Positions 25,241 to 34,898 of a stretch of 64,000 nucleotides of DNA are shown one piece after another (position 1 is the first letter of the stretch; each line of letters begins with the position of its first letter). The stretch comes from JAIBAC01 sp046331095 (GTDB lineage: Bacteria > Actinomycetota > Acidimicrobiia > UBA2766), in contig JAXLRM010000004.1 of assembly GCA_046331095.1 (NCBI GenBank), forward strand, positions 248,001 through 312,000. The letters are read 5' to 3'. The notes beneath the pieces are model-generated. The model did not search any database and was not told where the DNA came from. It was given only the letters and a program-made list of their open reading frames with translations. A program made the position numbers and the translations under genes.

Positions 25241-25847
25241 AGTCCGTGGGACGTATCACTCGCGCCGGGACCCCGTAGGCGACGACGCCTTCGGGTACGT
25301 CGGAGACGACCACCGCCCCGGCGCCGACGAACGAGCCTGCGCCGATCGTGATGCGCTGGCGCACGACGGCGCCCGAACCGACCGTCGAGCCTTCGGCGAG
25401 GGTCACCCCGCCACCCACGTTGGCGCCCGGGTAGATGCTGGCGAAGTCCTCGACCGTGCAGTCGTGGCCGATCGTGGCGTTGTAGTTGACCTGGACGTGA
25501 GCCCCGACGGTGACGCTCGAGGACACGTACGCGTTCGCGAGGACGACACATCCCGGTCCGAGGCCGGTGTCGGGCGCGATCGTCGCCCGGGGATGTATCA
25601 CGGAACGAGCGTTGAGCCCGCGGCTGTCGAGCAACGACACGAGGCGCCTCCTCACGGCGGGGTCGGCGATCCCGACGACGTAGTCGTGGCCGGCAGGAGC
25701 GGTGTCCGGATGGCGCACAGGCACACCGCGCACGACTCGGTCCGGTTCGACCTCGTCGAAGAACGCGTCCACGGCACCCCAACCGGCGATGACAGCGTCG
25801 AGAGTCTCGCGCCCGAACCCTCCGGCACCCGCGATGAACAAGCTCAT
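25221..25847 (-). CDS. PglD-like sugar O/N-acetyltransferase
   Basis: Acetyl-CoA-dependent, probably acetylating a UDP-amino sugar at C4. The 208 residues have the PglD-type N-terminal Rossmann fold (MSLFIAGAGGFGRETLDAV), then left-handed beta-helix hexapeptides from ~85: HPRATIAPDTGLGPGCVVL, the catalytic-histidine strand NYNATIGHDCTVEDF and GVPARVIRP at the end. ATG 25847 is the only start fitting that fold. The last five residues (QTRAE) and the stop are encoded inside a repeat unit. The gene faces the polysaccharide operon rather than belonging to it. Confidence 0.88.
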   Translation of the reverse strand: MSLFIAGAGGFGRETLDAVIAGWGAVDAFFDEVEPDRVVRGVPVRHPDTAPAGHDYVVGIADPAVRRRLVSLLDSRGLNARSVIHPRATIAPDTGLGPGCVVLANAYVSSSVTVGAHVQVNYNATIGHDCTVEDFASIYPGANVGGGVTLAEGSTVGSGAVVRQRITIGAGSFVGAGAVVVSDVPEGVVAYGVPARVIRPTDSQTRAE

Positions 25848-25991
25848 GGTGGGATTCTGCCGTCTTCGCACCGCGGTCCGGTCGCAGTTGCCGAGATGTG
25901 CGGGATTCGGGTCACCTGATACCGTGTCGGATCGGCCGTCCCGGGCGGCGGGACAGGCCTCCGGGGAATACCCGACTGTGAGGTGGTGACC

Positions 25992-27140
25992 ATGCAGGGC
26001 TTCGTGCACCCCGATTTCGCCGAAGTGGCGGCACGGTTCGGCCGCCAGATAGCGCGTCAGGCGGTGGGAGGCGGAGCGGTGTGCGTCTACCACCGCGGTG
26101 AGTGCGTCGTGGACGTGTGGGGGGGAGACCGCAACGCGGCGGGGGAGCCGTGGGAGCACGACACGATGGCGCTGTCGTGGTCGACGACCAAGGGCGTCGC
26201 GTCGATGGCGCTGCACATGCTCGCCGACCGCCAGATGGTCGACTACGACGCCCCTGTCGCCCGCTACTGGTCCGAGTTCGCCCAGAACGGCAAGGAGTCG
26301 ATCACCGTCCGCCAGGTCATGTGTCACGAAGCGGGCCTGCACCGCCTCGCCGAGATGATCGACTCTGCCGACGACCTACTCGACTGGGAGCGGGTGGCTC
26401 GCGGCATCGAGGCCGCGCGTCCGGCGTACGAGCCCGGTACCCGCTCCGGCTATCACGCGCTCACCTACGGCAACATCGTCGGCGAGATCGTGCGCCGCGT
26501 TTCGGGGAAGCCGGTCTACGAGTTCGCCCAGGTCGAGCTCGCCGATCCCCTCGGGCTCGACGGCCTCAACCTGTGGGTTCCTCCCGACCAGCGCCACCGC
26601 GTCGCGCAACTCACCAAGATGGCAGCGTTCCTCGACGGAACGCGACCGATGCCTGCGTCACTGTCCCGCGCGTCGTCGCACCTGCGCGAGATCAGCCAGG
26701 TGGGTGTCGCGGGCATGGGCTCGCTCTTCTGGTCGCCACGGGTCTTCGACGCCGTGATCCCGTCGGCCAACGGGATGTTCACAGCGCGCTCGCTGGCGCG
26801 GATGTACGCGGCCGTGGCCGAGGGTGGCAGTCTCGACGGAGTCCGCATCGTCTCGCCCGAAACCGTCGACGTGATGGGACGCGTGCAGAGCCGTCGCATC
26901 GACGCCGTCGTCGCGTTCCCGATGCACTGGCGGATGGGCTTCCACCTCGTAGGAACCCCACGCGGGATCCTGCCGTACGCGTTCGGCCACTGGGGCTACG
27001 GGGGCTCGGGAGGATGGGCAGACCCGTCACGGCGCCTTGCGGTCGCCCTCGTCGTGAACAGGGTGGCGGGCACCCCGTTCGGGGACCAGCGCCTCGTCCA
27101 ACTCTCGGGTAGCGCTGTCGCCGCCGCCGAACGCCGCTGA
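25992..27140 (+). CDS. Serine hydrolase of the beta-lactamase / class C penicillin-binding family
   Basis: This family holds esterases, peptidases and lactamases with a penicillin-binding fold. The 382 residues have the SxxK motif SWSTTKG (serine nucleophile, ~residue 62), a YHALTYGN segment in the position of the Y-x-N motif, and HWGYGGSGGW near the C terminus as the third motif (HxG). No signal peptide is seen, so it is probably cytosolic and an esterase. ATG 25992 follows GAGGTGG; two GTG codons directly before it are alternatives. It diverges from the acetyltransferase across 144 bp. Confidence 0.85.
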   Translation: MQGFVHPDFAEVAARFGRQIARQAVGGGAVCVYHRGECVVDVWGGDRNAAGEPWEHDTMALSWSTTKGVASMALHMLADRQMVDYDAPVARYWSEFAQNGKESITVRQVMCHEAGLHRLAEMIDSADDLLDWERVARGIEAARPAYEPGTRSGYHALTYGNIVGEIVRRVSGKPVYEFAQVELADPLGLDGLNLWVPPDQRHRVAQLTKMAAFLDGTRPMPASLSRASSHLREISQVGVAGMGSLFWSPRVFDAVIPSANGMFTARSLARMYAAVAEGGSLDGVRIVSPETVDVMGRVQSRRIDAVVAFPMHWRMGFHLVGTPRGILPYAFGHWGYGGSGGWADPSRRLAVALVVNRVAGTPFGDQRLVQLSGSAVAAAERR

Positions 27141-27155
27141 TCGCGGCTCCGGTCC

Positions 27156-27524
27156 TCAGCGGCGCACGCTGATCTCGACGAGACGCCACCGGCCCGACGG
27201 CGCCAGGAAGGCGGCGATCGAGGCAGCGGTGTCGCCGAGACGGCCCGACTCGACGTCGACGACGACGAAATCAGGCTCTTCGCGCAGCACTTCGTAGCCC
27301 TCGGACTCGAGCCACGCCGCTACCGCTTCGCCGCCTCCGGCGAGCCCTCGTGCGGTCACATTCGGGTGGTCCGTGCTGCGCTTGGTGCCGAGCTCGATCG
27401 ACATCCCGTTGACCTCGTCCTCCAACGTGGCGTTCGCGGTGGCCGGGCCCGCCCATTCGACGAAGTCCTTGGCGAAGGTGTCGAAGGCGTCGGTCTCGAT
27501 CAGCTTGCCCTTGAGCCTCTCCAT
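27156..27524 (-). CDS. Hypothetical protein (122 aa)
   Basis: I do not recognise this family. The product is mixed alpha/beta with no membrane segment or signal. It includes GAGAT-free but clearly coding-like stretches such as GEAVAAWLESEGYEVLREE and VVDVESGRLGDTAASIAAFL, and a basic C terminus. ATG 27524 is the likely start; in-frame codons reach further upstream into the region opposite the groEL leader. It lies between the convergent serine hydrolase and divergent groEL, so its promoter shares the interval 27525-27677 with the CIRCE-controlled one. Confidence 0.6.
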   Translation of the reverse strand: MERLKGKLIETDAFDTFAKDFVEWAGPATANATLEDEVNGMSIELGTKRSTDHPNVTARGLAGGGEAVAAWLESEGYEVLREEPDFVVVDVESGRLGDTAASIAAFLAPSGRWRLVEISVRR

Positions 27525-27677
27525 CTGCGACGACCTCGTGCCCCTTCGTGGGAGATGTTCACCGACGGAGCCCGAGCCGTCCGGCGGGGTGCCAATCGTA
27601 GTCAGCGAGGCAGCCGCTCCGGTGTGTCCCCAGCCGAAGCGTGTGTTGAGTACGGGCCCGTGTGCGAGTAATGTCTC

Positions 27678-27706
27678 GCTGGCACTCGTCCAGCCCGAGT
27701 GCCAGC
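27678..27706. promoter_or_regulatory. CIRCE element (HrcA operator) upstream of groEL
   Basis: CTGGCACTC is separated by exactly nine bases from GAGTGCCAG, with one further G-C pair outside. This matches the CIRCE design TTAGCACTC-N9-GAGTGCTAA in a GC-rich form. It lies 75 bp before the groEL start and implies repression by HrcA, released on heat stress. Confidence 0.95.
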
Positions 27707-27781
27707 GTGCCCGCTCCCCGGCGGGCGCGTTTTCGCGCCGGGGCCTCACGCCCCGCCCGGCTGCAACCGAGGAAAGCACGC

Positions 27782-29440
<1,659 letters not shown>

Positions 29441-29499
29441 TCCCGACTCGGGCGCGGCCTCCGGCCGCAATCCCGACTTGGGCTCCAGCGCCTGGTGCC

Positions 29500-29530
29500 C
29501 CCACCCGAGACCCCACCCGGCTCGGGTGGG
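29500..29530. terminator. Hairpin terminator after groEL
   Basis: Ten-base arms CCCACCCGAG and CTCGGGTGGG pair perfectly around an 11-nt loop 60 bp after the groEL stop. Nearby GATCCCGACTCGGG and AATCCCGACTTGGG form a short direct repeat. No gene is present in 29441-29591. Confidence 0.7.
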
Positions 29531-29591
29531 CATCGCCCCAGAACGGGCAATCCGCAGGTCGGCGCGCCCGGAAGTCGTGTGCTGGGGCGGG

Positions 29592-29805
29592 CTACTCGGG
29601 CGCGCGGGCGGTGAAGCGGTTGATGCCGACCCAGCCGAGGACGGCGACCGAGGTCACGAGGCCCACTGTGGCGCGACGCCGACGTGGCGAAGATCTCGCC
29701 GCGTTCGACGACAGGTCGATGCCGCGTACCGCCTCGACCGGCGGCAGCCCGGCGGGGCGGTAGGTCTTGTGCAGATCGGAGATCTCGAGGATCGGGACGG
29801 TCGTC
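29592..29805 (-). pseudogene. ABC-transporter scar: ATPase start joined to a permease end
   Basis: Read leftwards from 29805, the first part gives ILEISDLHKTYRPAGLPPVE and AVRGIDL, the start of an ABC ATPase. In another frame VVERGEIFA follows, which is what comes just before Walker A. Walker A and everything after it are missing. In the third frame the tail TVGLVTSVAVLGWVGINRFT ends at a TAG and looks like the last helix of an ABC-2 permease. One deletion of an ATPase-permease pair plus frame damage explains this. No start codon is intact. It directly follows the small gene at 29804-29995, which was perhaps the first gene of that operon. Confidence 0.65.
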
Positions 29806-29995
29806 AGCGGGTCGCGTCGCTCAGGTCGACACGGGTCACCTCGCGCAGGACTGCCGTGACCACGGCGTCCACACCGGCCCGGTAGTCGTGAGGCGATTCG
29901 TAGAGGTAGGACCGCTTGCGGAGTTGGTCCTGGATGTTCGTCAGCAGGTCGTCATTGGAAGCGAGGTCGCGCACGGCGGTCTCGGGCAGTGGCAT
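29804..29995 (-). CDS. Small protein (63 aa), paralogue of the gene at 527-694
   Basis: The family is unknown. The 63-residue product shares LR.R...Y...DY.AG.DAV with the 55-residue protein near ispF, over about 35 residues. ATG 29995 has AGGAAA about 8 nt upstream. There is no signal or membrane segment. It is followed without a gap by the ABC-transporter remnant. The 265-bp region upstream (29996-30260) contains no gene, only a short palindrome at 30180-30193. Confidence 0.6.
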   Translation of the reverse strand: MPLPETAVRDLASNDDLLTNIQDQLRKRSYLYESPHDYRAGVDAVVTAVLREVTRVDLSDATR

Positions 29996-30179
29996 GTGTG
30001 TTTCCTATGGGGGTCGGTGTGGGGTGGCTGGTTCGGGCGGGGAAGTGTGGAGCCCGAAGGCGGTCGGACGCGAGTCGCTTCCCGGCTCCCTTCATGGCCA
30101 CTCGCGGGTCCGCTCACGCGGGAATGCGTCCGAACAGGATTTCAATTGCCCCGGTCCCGGGCGGAACTCGGCGAGGCAG

Positions 30180-30193
30180 GTGCATCATTGCAC
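30180..30193. promoter_or_regulatory. Palindrome GTGCATCATTGCAC in the small-gene upstream region
   Basis: A 5-bp perfect inverted repeat (GTGCA/TGCAC) with a 4-nt centre lies in a locally less GC-rich stretch that includes GGATTTCAATT and GGATTTTCC. It may be an operator or part of a promoter for the leftward small gene. The call rests on symmetry and composition only. Confidence 0.25.
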
Positions 30194-30260
30194 AAGTTGG
30201 AGGGATTTTCCAGGGGACGTTGCGCACGAACAGTGATGGTTCCGCCACGATGGGTGCGTG

Positions 30261-30566
30261 TCATCCCCGGCCGGGGAGATCGACGATGGCGTCGGGGCTC
30301 ATCGTCCAGGTCGGGAACGCGATGTGCGCGACCGCGTCCACCGAGACGACTCGCCCGGCGTCGCGCAGTCGCGAGACGGCGGTGGCGGCAGTACCTGGCG
30401 GGCAGAAGACGGCGAACATCGCGACGGTGAGCAGGAGCGGCCCGTCGAGGTCTCCGTCACGACAGCGCGCATCGACCACGAGGCGTGGTGACGCGGGATC
30501 GGTGGCGTCGGGGCAGTGCGCCATGTGAACGAGACGCTCGAACAGGGCCGTCGCCACGATCTTCAT
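30261..30566 (-). CDS. Hypothetical protein (101 aa) at the end of the MoxR operon
   Basis: I do not recognise this family. The start ATG at 30566 is embedded in the VWA gene stop (TGATG), which argues for translation by coupling. The product is a small alpha/beta protein with five cysteines or histidine-cysteine clusters (HMAHCPD, DARCRDGD, FCPPG) and no membrane helix. It is the fourth and last gene of the leftward operon. Confidence 0.5.
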   Translation of the reverse strand: MKIVATALFERLVHMAHCPDATDPASPRLVVDARCRDGDLDGPLLLTVAMFAVFCPPGTAATAVSRLRDAGRVVSVDAVAHIAFPTWTMSPDAIVDLPGRG

Positions 30567-31540
30567 CAGGCCAGTCTGCCGAACCACCCGATGGAGAGCA
30601 CGAGCGCGGCCACGAGCGCGAGGGCAGCGAGCACGGCGAAGACAACCCACAGGTCCTGTTGGACCTCCTCGGTGCCGAGGCGTGAGCCGATCGAGCTGAA
30701 GATCCTGTCCAGCGCACCGGCGTCGTTCGCCCTGAAGAAGTCGCCACCGGTCATCTGGGCGATGGTGCGCAACTCGTTCTCGTCCACTTGGACCGGAATC
30801 ACCTGGCCGTCGATCTCCACCTCGCCGTGGTCGGTGCCGAACGCGACCGTGAAGACCGGTACGCCCGCCTGCTGCGCCCGTGCCGCCGCGACCTGTGACG
30901 GGGTGCCAGACGTCGTCTGGCCGTCGGAGAGCAGGACGATGGCCTGGGAGTGGTCGGCCGCGTCCGCGACGGCACCGGCACCTTCCCCTCCGCCGTCACC
31001 TCCGCCAGTGGCCGAGAGTGCGTCGAGACCGGCGTCGATCCCCTCACCGATCGCGGTCTCGTTCTGGAGGCGCAAGGTGTCCACCGCCGCGATCGCGCGC
31101 TGGTGGTCACGCGTCGGCACCGTCAACACCTGAGCGGTCCCGGCGAACGCGACCACACCGACCTTCATCTGGTTCGGCACGCCCTTGACGAGGTCACGAG
31201 CGGCGTTCTTGGCGGCCGTGATCCGGTCGGGGCTGACGTCCTTGGCCATCATCGAGTTCGACACGTCGATCGCGAGCACGATCGTCGCTTGCTCCTTCGG
31301 CTGGGTCGTGGTCATGAAGGGACCGGCGAGCGCTACCGCGGCGAGCACGAGCGCAGCGACCAGACCCGCCGGCGGGATCCACTTGCGCACCCCGACTCTG
31401 GGCACGAGCCCGTCGAGCATGTCGGCGGCCGCGAACCGCACGGCGGTTCGGTTGCGCCTGCGTAGCGCCCACACCAGGAGCAGCGCCAGAGGCGCGACGG
31501 CGAGGAGGGTCAGGAGCCAGAGCGGCTGGTGGAAGCCCAC
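30566..31540 (-). CDS. BatA-like membrane protein with von Willebrand A domain
   Basis: The 324 residues have two N-terminal hydrophobic segments (~8-25 and ~57-75), a VWA domain from ~88 to ~280 with the MIDAS motif DVSNS plus the downstream threonine and the LLSDGQTTSG loop, and a C-terminal membrane helix (~297-318). This layout is that of BatA/YfbK-type proteins, which work with MoxR ATPases in assembly or metal insertion of partner complexes. The GTG start at 31540 has GGAGA upstream and overlaps the DUF58 gene by 31 bases. Confidence 0.88.
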   Translation of the reverse strand: MGFHQPLWLLTLLAVAPLALLLVWALRRRNRTAVRFAAADMLDGLVPRVGVRKWIPPAGLVAALVLAAVALAGPFMTTTQPKEQATIVLAIDVSNSMMAKDVSPDRITAAKNAARDLVKGVPNQMKVGVVAFAGTAQVLTVPTRDHQRAIAAVDTLRLQNETAIGEGIDAGLDALSATGGGDGGGEGAGAVADAADHSQAIVLLSDGQTTSGTPSQVAAARAQQAGVPVFTVAFGTDHGEVEIDGQVIPVQVDENELRTIAQMTGGDFFRANDAGALDRIFSSIGSRLGTEEVQQDLWVVFAVLAALALVAALVLSIGWFGRLA

Positions 31541-32412
31541 CGGCGTCTCCTTCGGTTCTCGAGATGGCTGACGAGCGTGTCGAGCCAGTCGTGGTCTGTG
31601 CTCAGGTGGATCGGTTCGGTCCCGCAGCGCCGGATCAGCGCATCACGCGCGGCAGCCCTGCTCGCAGCCCGTTCGGCGAAGCGACGCCGCAGCTTCGCGC
31701 TCTTGGTGTCGATCGTGAACGTGCGTCCCGTCTCGGGGTCGACGAATGAAGCGACCCCGACGTCGGGCAACTCGTCCTCGCGCGGGTCCGACACGACGAC
31801 CGGCAGGACCTCGTGGCGTGCACAGAGCCTGCGCAGGGGTGCCTCGTAGGAGTCGTCGACGCAGCGGAAGTCGGAGATCAACGCCACGACCGCCCGCTCG
31901 CGGACCGCGCGGTCGAGGCGGTCGAGGTCGGCGCCGAGGTCTGCCGTGACACCGTCACGTGCCGGCGCGAGGTCCTCGATGAGGGACAGCAGTGCCGGGC
32001 GGCCCGGTCTCGGGGGCACCGGCAGGGCACCACCTCCGAGGGCGAGTGCACCGACCTTGCCCGACTGGCGTAGGGCGAGCAGTCCGAGTGCCGCGGCGAC
32101 GGACATGCCGAGCTCGCCCTTCTCCCACTGCTGGGTACCGAACGCCATCGACGACGACACGTCGACGCCCAGCCACAGGGTGAAGCGGCGTTCGGCGACA
32201 GGCACACGGACGTGCGGCGTTCCCGTGCGAGCGGTCGCGGCGGCGTCGAGGAAGCGCCAGTCGTCTCCGGGCGTCCACGGCCGGACGCGGTCGACCTCCA
32301 TCCCGCCCGTGACCCCGAACGCCTTGGTGTCGCCACCCACGTCGCCGTGGACGCGCTGGCGGATCGCGAGGTCGAGGCGGTGCAGGAGGGTCTCAGGAGG
32401 CAGCTTCGGCAT
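31510..32412 (-). CDS. DUF58 domain protein of the MoxR operon
   Basis: DUF58 proteins have a degenerate VWA-like fold and accompany MoxR ATPases. The 300 residues show the DUF58 hallmark GMEVDRVRPWTPGDDWRFLD followed by DAAATARTGTPHVR, a MIDAS-like VDVSSSM and ALISDF. The C terminus is strongly basic. The ATG at 32412 lies inside the last codons of moxR (20-base overlap) after GAGG. No membrane helix is seen, unlike many DUF58 proteins, so it is probably cytosolic. Confidence 0.88.
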   Translation of the reverse strand: MPKLPPETLLHRLDLAIRQRVHGDVGGDTKAFGVTGGMEVDRVRPWTPGDDWRFLDAAATARTGTPHVRVPVAERRFTLWLGVDVSSSMAFGTQQWEKGELGMSVAAALGLLALRQSGKVGALALGGGALPVPPRPGRPALLSLIEDLAPARDGVTADLGADLDRLDRAVRERAVVALISDFRCVDDSYEAPLRRLCARHEVLPVVVSDPREDELPDVGVASFVDPETGRTFTIDTKSAKLRRRFAERAASRAAARDALIRRCGTEPIHLSTDHDWLDTLVSHLENRRRRRWASTSRSGS

Positions 32413-33508
32413 CTGCCTCACCCCACCCGGGCATCTGCTGGGTCGTCGGGCCGGCCCCGGAGGGCATCGTCGGGGCCTGCGGTGGCGGCGCTGCTTGGGC
32501 GGCCACCGATGCGGGTGGGGGCGCTCCGCGGTGAAGGTCGATCTGAGGCATCGGCACCACCTGGAGGGCGCGCTGGACGATGTGCTCGGGAACGATCCCG
32601 TCGACGATCGCCTGGTAGTTGAGCACGAGCCGGTGACGGAGGCAGTCGTAGGCGAGCTCGGCGACGTCCTGGGGAAGGGCGTAGTCGCGTCCCCGCAACA
32701 TCGCGAGTGCACGCGAGCCACGCACGAGGGCCAGCGACGCCCGTGGGCTGCCGCCGAAGGCCACCGTGTTGGCGAGCTCGCCGAGCAGCGACGCGTCGCG
32801 GGGCCGTGTCGCTTCGACGACCTGCACCGCGTAGCGGCTCACGGCGGGGTCGACGTAGACGGCGTCGGTGCGCGCCTGGAGACGCAGGATCGCTGCGGGA
32901 TCGAAGAGCGTCTCGACCTCCGGTGTGCGAACCGAGACCCGGTGGATGATCTCCTGCTCCTCGGCCGGGGTCGGGTAGTCGACCACCACCTTGAGGAGGA
33001 AGCGGTCGGCCTGGGCTTCGGGCAGTGGGTAGACGCCCTCGCTCTCGATCGGGTTCTGGGTCGCGAGCACGAAGTACGGGTCGGGCGTGTGCATGGTCTT
33101 GCCCGCGATCGTGACCTGGCGTTCCTCCATCACCTCGAGCAACGCGGACTGGACCTTGGCCGGCGCGCGGTTGATCTCGTCGGCGAGGACGAAGTTGGCC
33201 ATGACGGGGCCTTCCTCCACCTCGAAGTGACCGGTGTCGGGGTGCCACACCCGCGCTCCGACGAGGTCGGCGGGCACGAGGTCGGGCGTGAACTGGACCC
33301 GGTTGAACGAGCCGCCGAGGACCTTGGAGACGGTCTTGACCGTCAGGGTCTTGGCGAGCCCGGGGACGCCCTCGAGCAGGACGTGTCCCCCGGCGAGCAC
33401 CGCCACGAGGATGCGGTCGAGGAGTTGCTCCTGGCCGACGATGACCTTCTTGATCTCGAACAGGGCCCGTTCGATCTGGGCGTGCTCCGCCGTCGGCATC
33501 TCGCTCAT
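32393..33508 (-). CDS. moxR: MoxR-family AAA+ ATPase
   Basis: A chaperone-like ATPase. The 371 residues contain Walker A EGVPGLAKT, FTPDLVPADLVG, Walker B VLADEINRAP, sensor 1 VLATQNPIESEG and YPLPEAQADRFL, and the lid helix region with RASLALVRGSRALAMLRGRD. The C-terminal ~45 residues are a proline-, alanine- and glutamine-rich tail absent from most MoxR proteins. ATG 33508 or 33499 may be used. It is the first gene of moxR-DUF58-VWA-hypothetical. A structured non-coding segment ending in a terminator lies directly upstream. Confidence 0.94.
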   Translation of the reverse strand: MSEMPTAEHAQIERALFEIKKVIVGQEQLLDRILVAVLAGGHVLLEGVPGLAKTLTVKTVSKVLGGSFNRVQFTPDLVPADLVGARVWHPDTGHFEVEEGPVMANFVLADEINRAPAKVQSALLEVMEERQVTIAGKTMHTPDPYFVLATQNPIESEGVYPLPEAQADRFLLKVVVDYPTPAEEQEIIHRVSVRTPEVETLFDPAAILRLQARTDAVYVDPAVSRYAVQVVEATRPRDASLLGELANTVAFGGSPRASLALVRGSRALAMLRGRDYALPQDVAELAYDCLRHRLVLNYQAIVDGIVPEHIVQRALQVVPMPQIDLHRGAPPPASVAAQAAPPPQAPTMPSGAGPTTQQMPGWGEADAEAAS

Positions 33509-33627
33509 GTACTCGCAACCCTCGCGGTCTGGGGTGGACGGTGTCGCCGAAGTTATCGGTGGATTCTGTGTCGGCGCTGAGTTGTCGACGAACGGGACCG
33601 CTCTCGGGTTCCGGGCCGGTGGTCCCG

Positions 33628-33666
33628 AAAAAACGACCCCCCAGGAGTGGGGATCCTGGGGGGTCG
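33628..33666 (-). terminator. Intrinsic terminator (13-bp stem, six U) reading leftwards
   Basis: CGACCCCCCAGGA and TCCTGGGGGGTCG form a perfect 13-bp stem with a 7-nt loop. On the minus strand it is followed at once by TTTTTT. This is the only canonical stem-plus-U-run in the window. It faces a transcript coming from the right, where no protein gene is read in that direction. Confidence 0.85.
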
Positions 33667-33942
33667 GCTGGGGTGCGAGAGACTGGGACTGGGAGGATCG
33701 TAGGTCTCTCGCTTCCGTGGCCCGTGTGCCGGGGAGGCACTGAGAGATCGTGCCGTGGGGAAGCTCGACCTTTCGCGGACCACTTTGACGATGCTGCAGG
33801 GCCTGTGCTGGGCATCGTTTATGTCAACGACTCCGATTAACTCCGAGGCCTGGGAGGGTAACCTCGGATCGGAGTCACGCTTCGGGACGACCCTAGGTCT
33901 AAGGCGCTTGCCTTAGGATCCGCTGAGCCGCACCTGAGCAGA
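33628..33942 (-). ncRNA. Candidate structured small RNA upstream of moxR
   Basis: The 635-bp gap 33509-34143 has no credible protein gene. Reading leftwards, a TG-N-TATATT extended -10 (33950-33958) is followed by several inverted repeats: CTAAGGC/GCCTTAG (33899-33916), a two-part stem GACTCCGAT...ATCGGAGTC enclosing CCGAGG/CCTCGG (33829-33876), and ACGATGC/GCATCGT (33788-33818). The intrinsic terminator at 33628-33666 closes it. The ~315-nt product does not show RNase P, tmRNA or SRP hallmarks that I can recognise. It could instead be a regulatory leader that stops before moxR. No other feature was seen in 33509-33627 or 33960-34143. Confidence 0.4.
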
Positions 33943-34143
33943 CCATGAAAATATAACACCCCGGTGGTGGCACCCCGTTCATGGTCGGGCCCTTTGGGTG
34001 CTATTACGCCGATTGGGTCGGGACGTGAGCCGCGGTGGGGCCCGTGAAACGCCCGGGGCCTTGGGCACCGAAGTAGGATCCACGCGGCCTCCGAGTGGAG
34101 GCGCGGCGGTGACACGGTCCGCCGGATGGTGAGGGGAGACCTC

Positions 34144-34824
34144 TTGACTGGCGCCGCCGGCACGCTGTTGCTCGTCGATGACGACCGTTCGATCCTGTCG
34201 ACGCTGCGTCGCCTGCTCGAGCTCGAGGGCTACCAGGTGGTCACTGCCGAAACAGGCGGCGAGGCGCTGCAGCGCGTCGAAGCCGGGGTCGATCTCGTCG
34301 TGCTCGACCTCAACCTGCCCGGCATCGACGGGGTGGAGGTGTGCCGCCGCATCAGGTACACATCCACGGTCCCGGTGATAATGCTCACTGCTCGCGACCA
34401 GGTCGAAGACCGCGTGGCGGGTCTCGACGTCGGTGCCGACGACTACTTGGTGAAGCCGTTCGCGACCGAGGAGCTCGTCGCCAGGGTGCGTGCGCTGTTG
34501 CGTCGCGCCGGCGGGGAGAGCACGCAGACCGTCGTCAGGGTTTCGGATCTCTCGATCGACACGGAGAGCCGCATCGTCATGCGCGGCGATCGCGGGATCG
34601 ACCTGACCGTGCGCGAGTACGACCTGCTCATGTTCCTCGCCGAGAACGCCCGCAAGGTGCTCACGCGGTCTGCGATCATGAACGAGGTGTGGGGCTACGA
34701 CGTCGACGTCGGGTCCAACACCCTCGAGGTCTACGTCGGCTACCTGCGCAAGAAGCTCGAAGCCGACGGCGAGTCCCGCCTCGTGCACACGGTGCGAGGC
34801 GTCGGCTACGTCATGAGGGACTGA
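34144..34824 (+). CDS. OmpR/PhoB-family response regulator
   Basis: A DNA-binding transcription regulator. The 226 residues have the receiver domain (acidic pair in LLLVDDDRS, phospho-acceptor D in VVLDLNLPGIDG, T in MLTARD, K in DDYLVKPF) and a winged helix with LTVREYDLLMFLAENARKVL and VGYLRKKLE...TVRGVGYVM. TTG at 34144 is preferred because GAGGGGAG lies 5-6 nt before it; the upstream in-frame ATG at 34126 overlaps that ribosome site. The kinase gene follows after 74 bp. It resembles mycobacterial MprA/TrcR. Target genes are unknown. Confidence 0.93.
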   Translation: MTGAAGTLLLVDDDRSILSTLRRLLELEGYQVVTAETGGEALQRVEAGVDLVVLDLNLPGIDGVEVCRRIRYTSTVPVIMLTARDQVEDRVAGLDVGADDYLVKPFATEELVARVRALLRRAGGESTQTVVRVSDLSIDTESRIVMRGDRGIDLTVREYDLLMFLAENARKVLTRSAIMNEVWGYDVDVGSNTLEVYVGYLRKKLEADGESRLVHTVRGVGYVMRD

Positions 34825-34898
34825 CTTGGCAGAACCGTCACCGCCCCGATCGGCGCTCTCCGGCCCCGGGGCGCGGCGCCCGACTGCAGGCAGTTGAC

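Noticed and set aside
33628..33942. RNase P, tmRNA, SRP or 6C RNA
   Set aside because: The hallmark sequences I know for these (for example the GAAAGTCCGGGCT block of RNase P, the tmRNA ends, the GGAAG tetraloop arm of SRP RNA) are absent.
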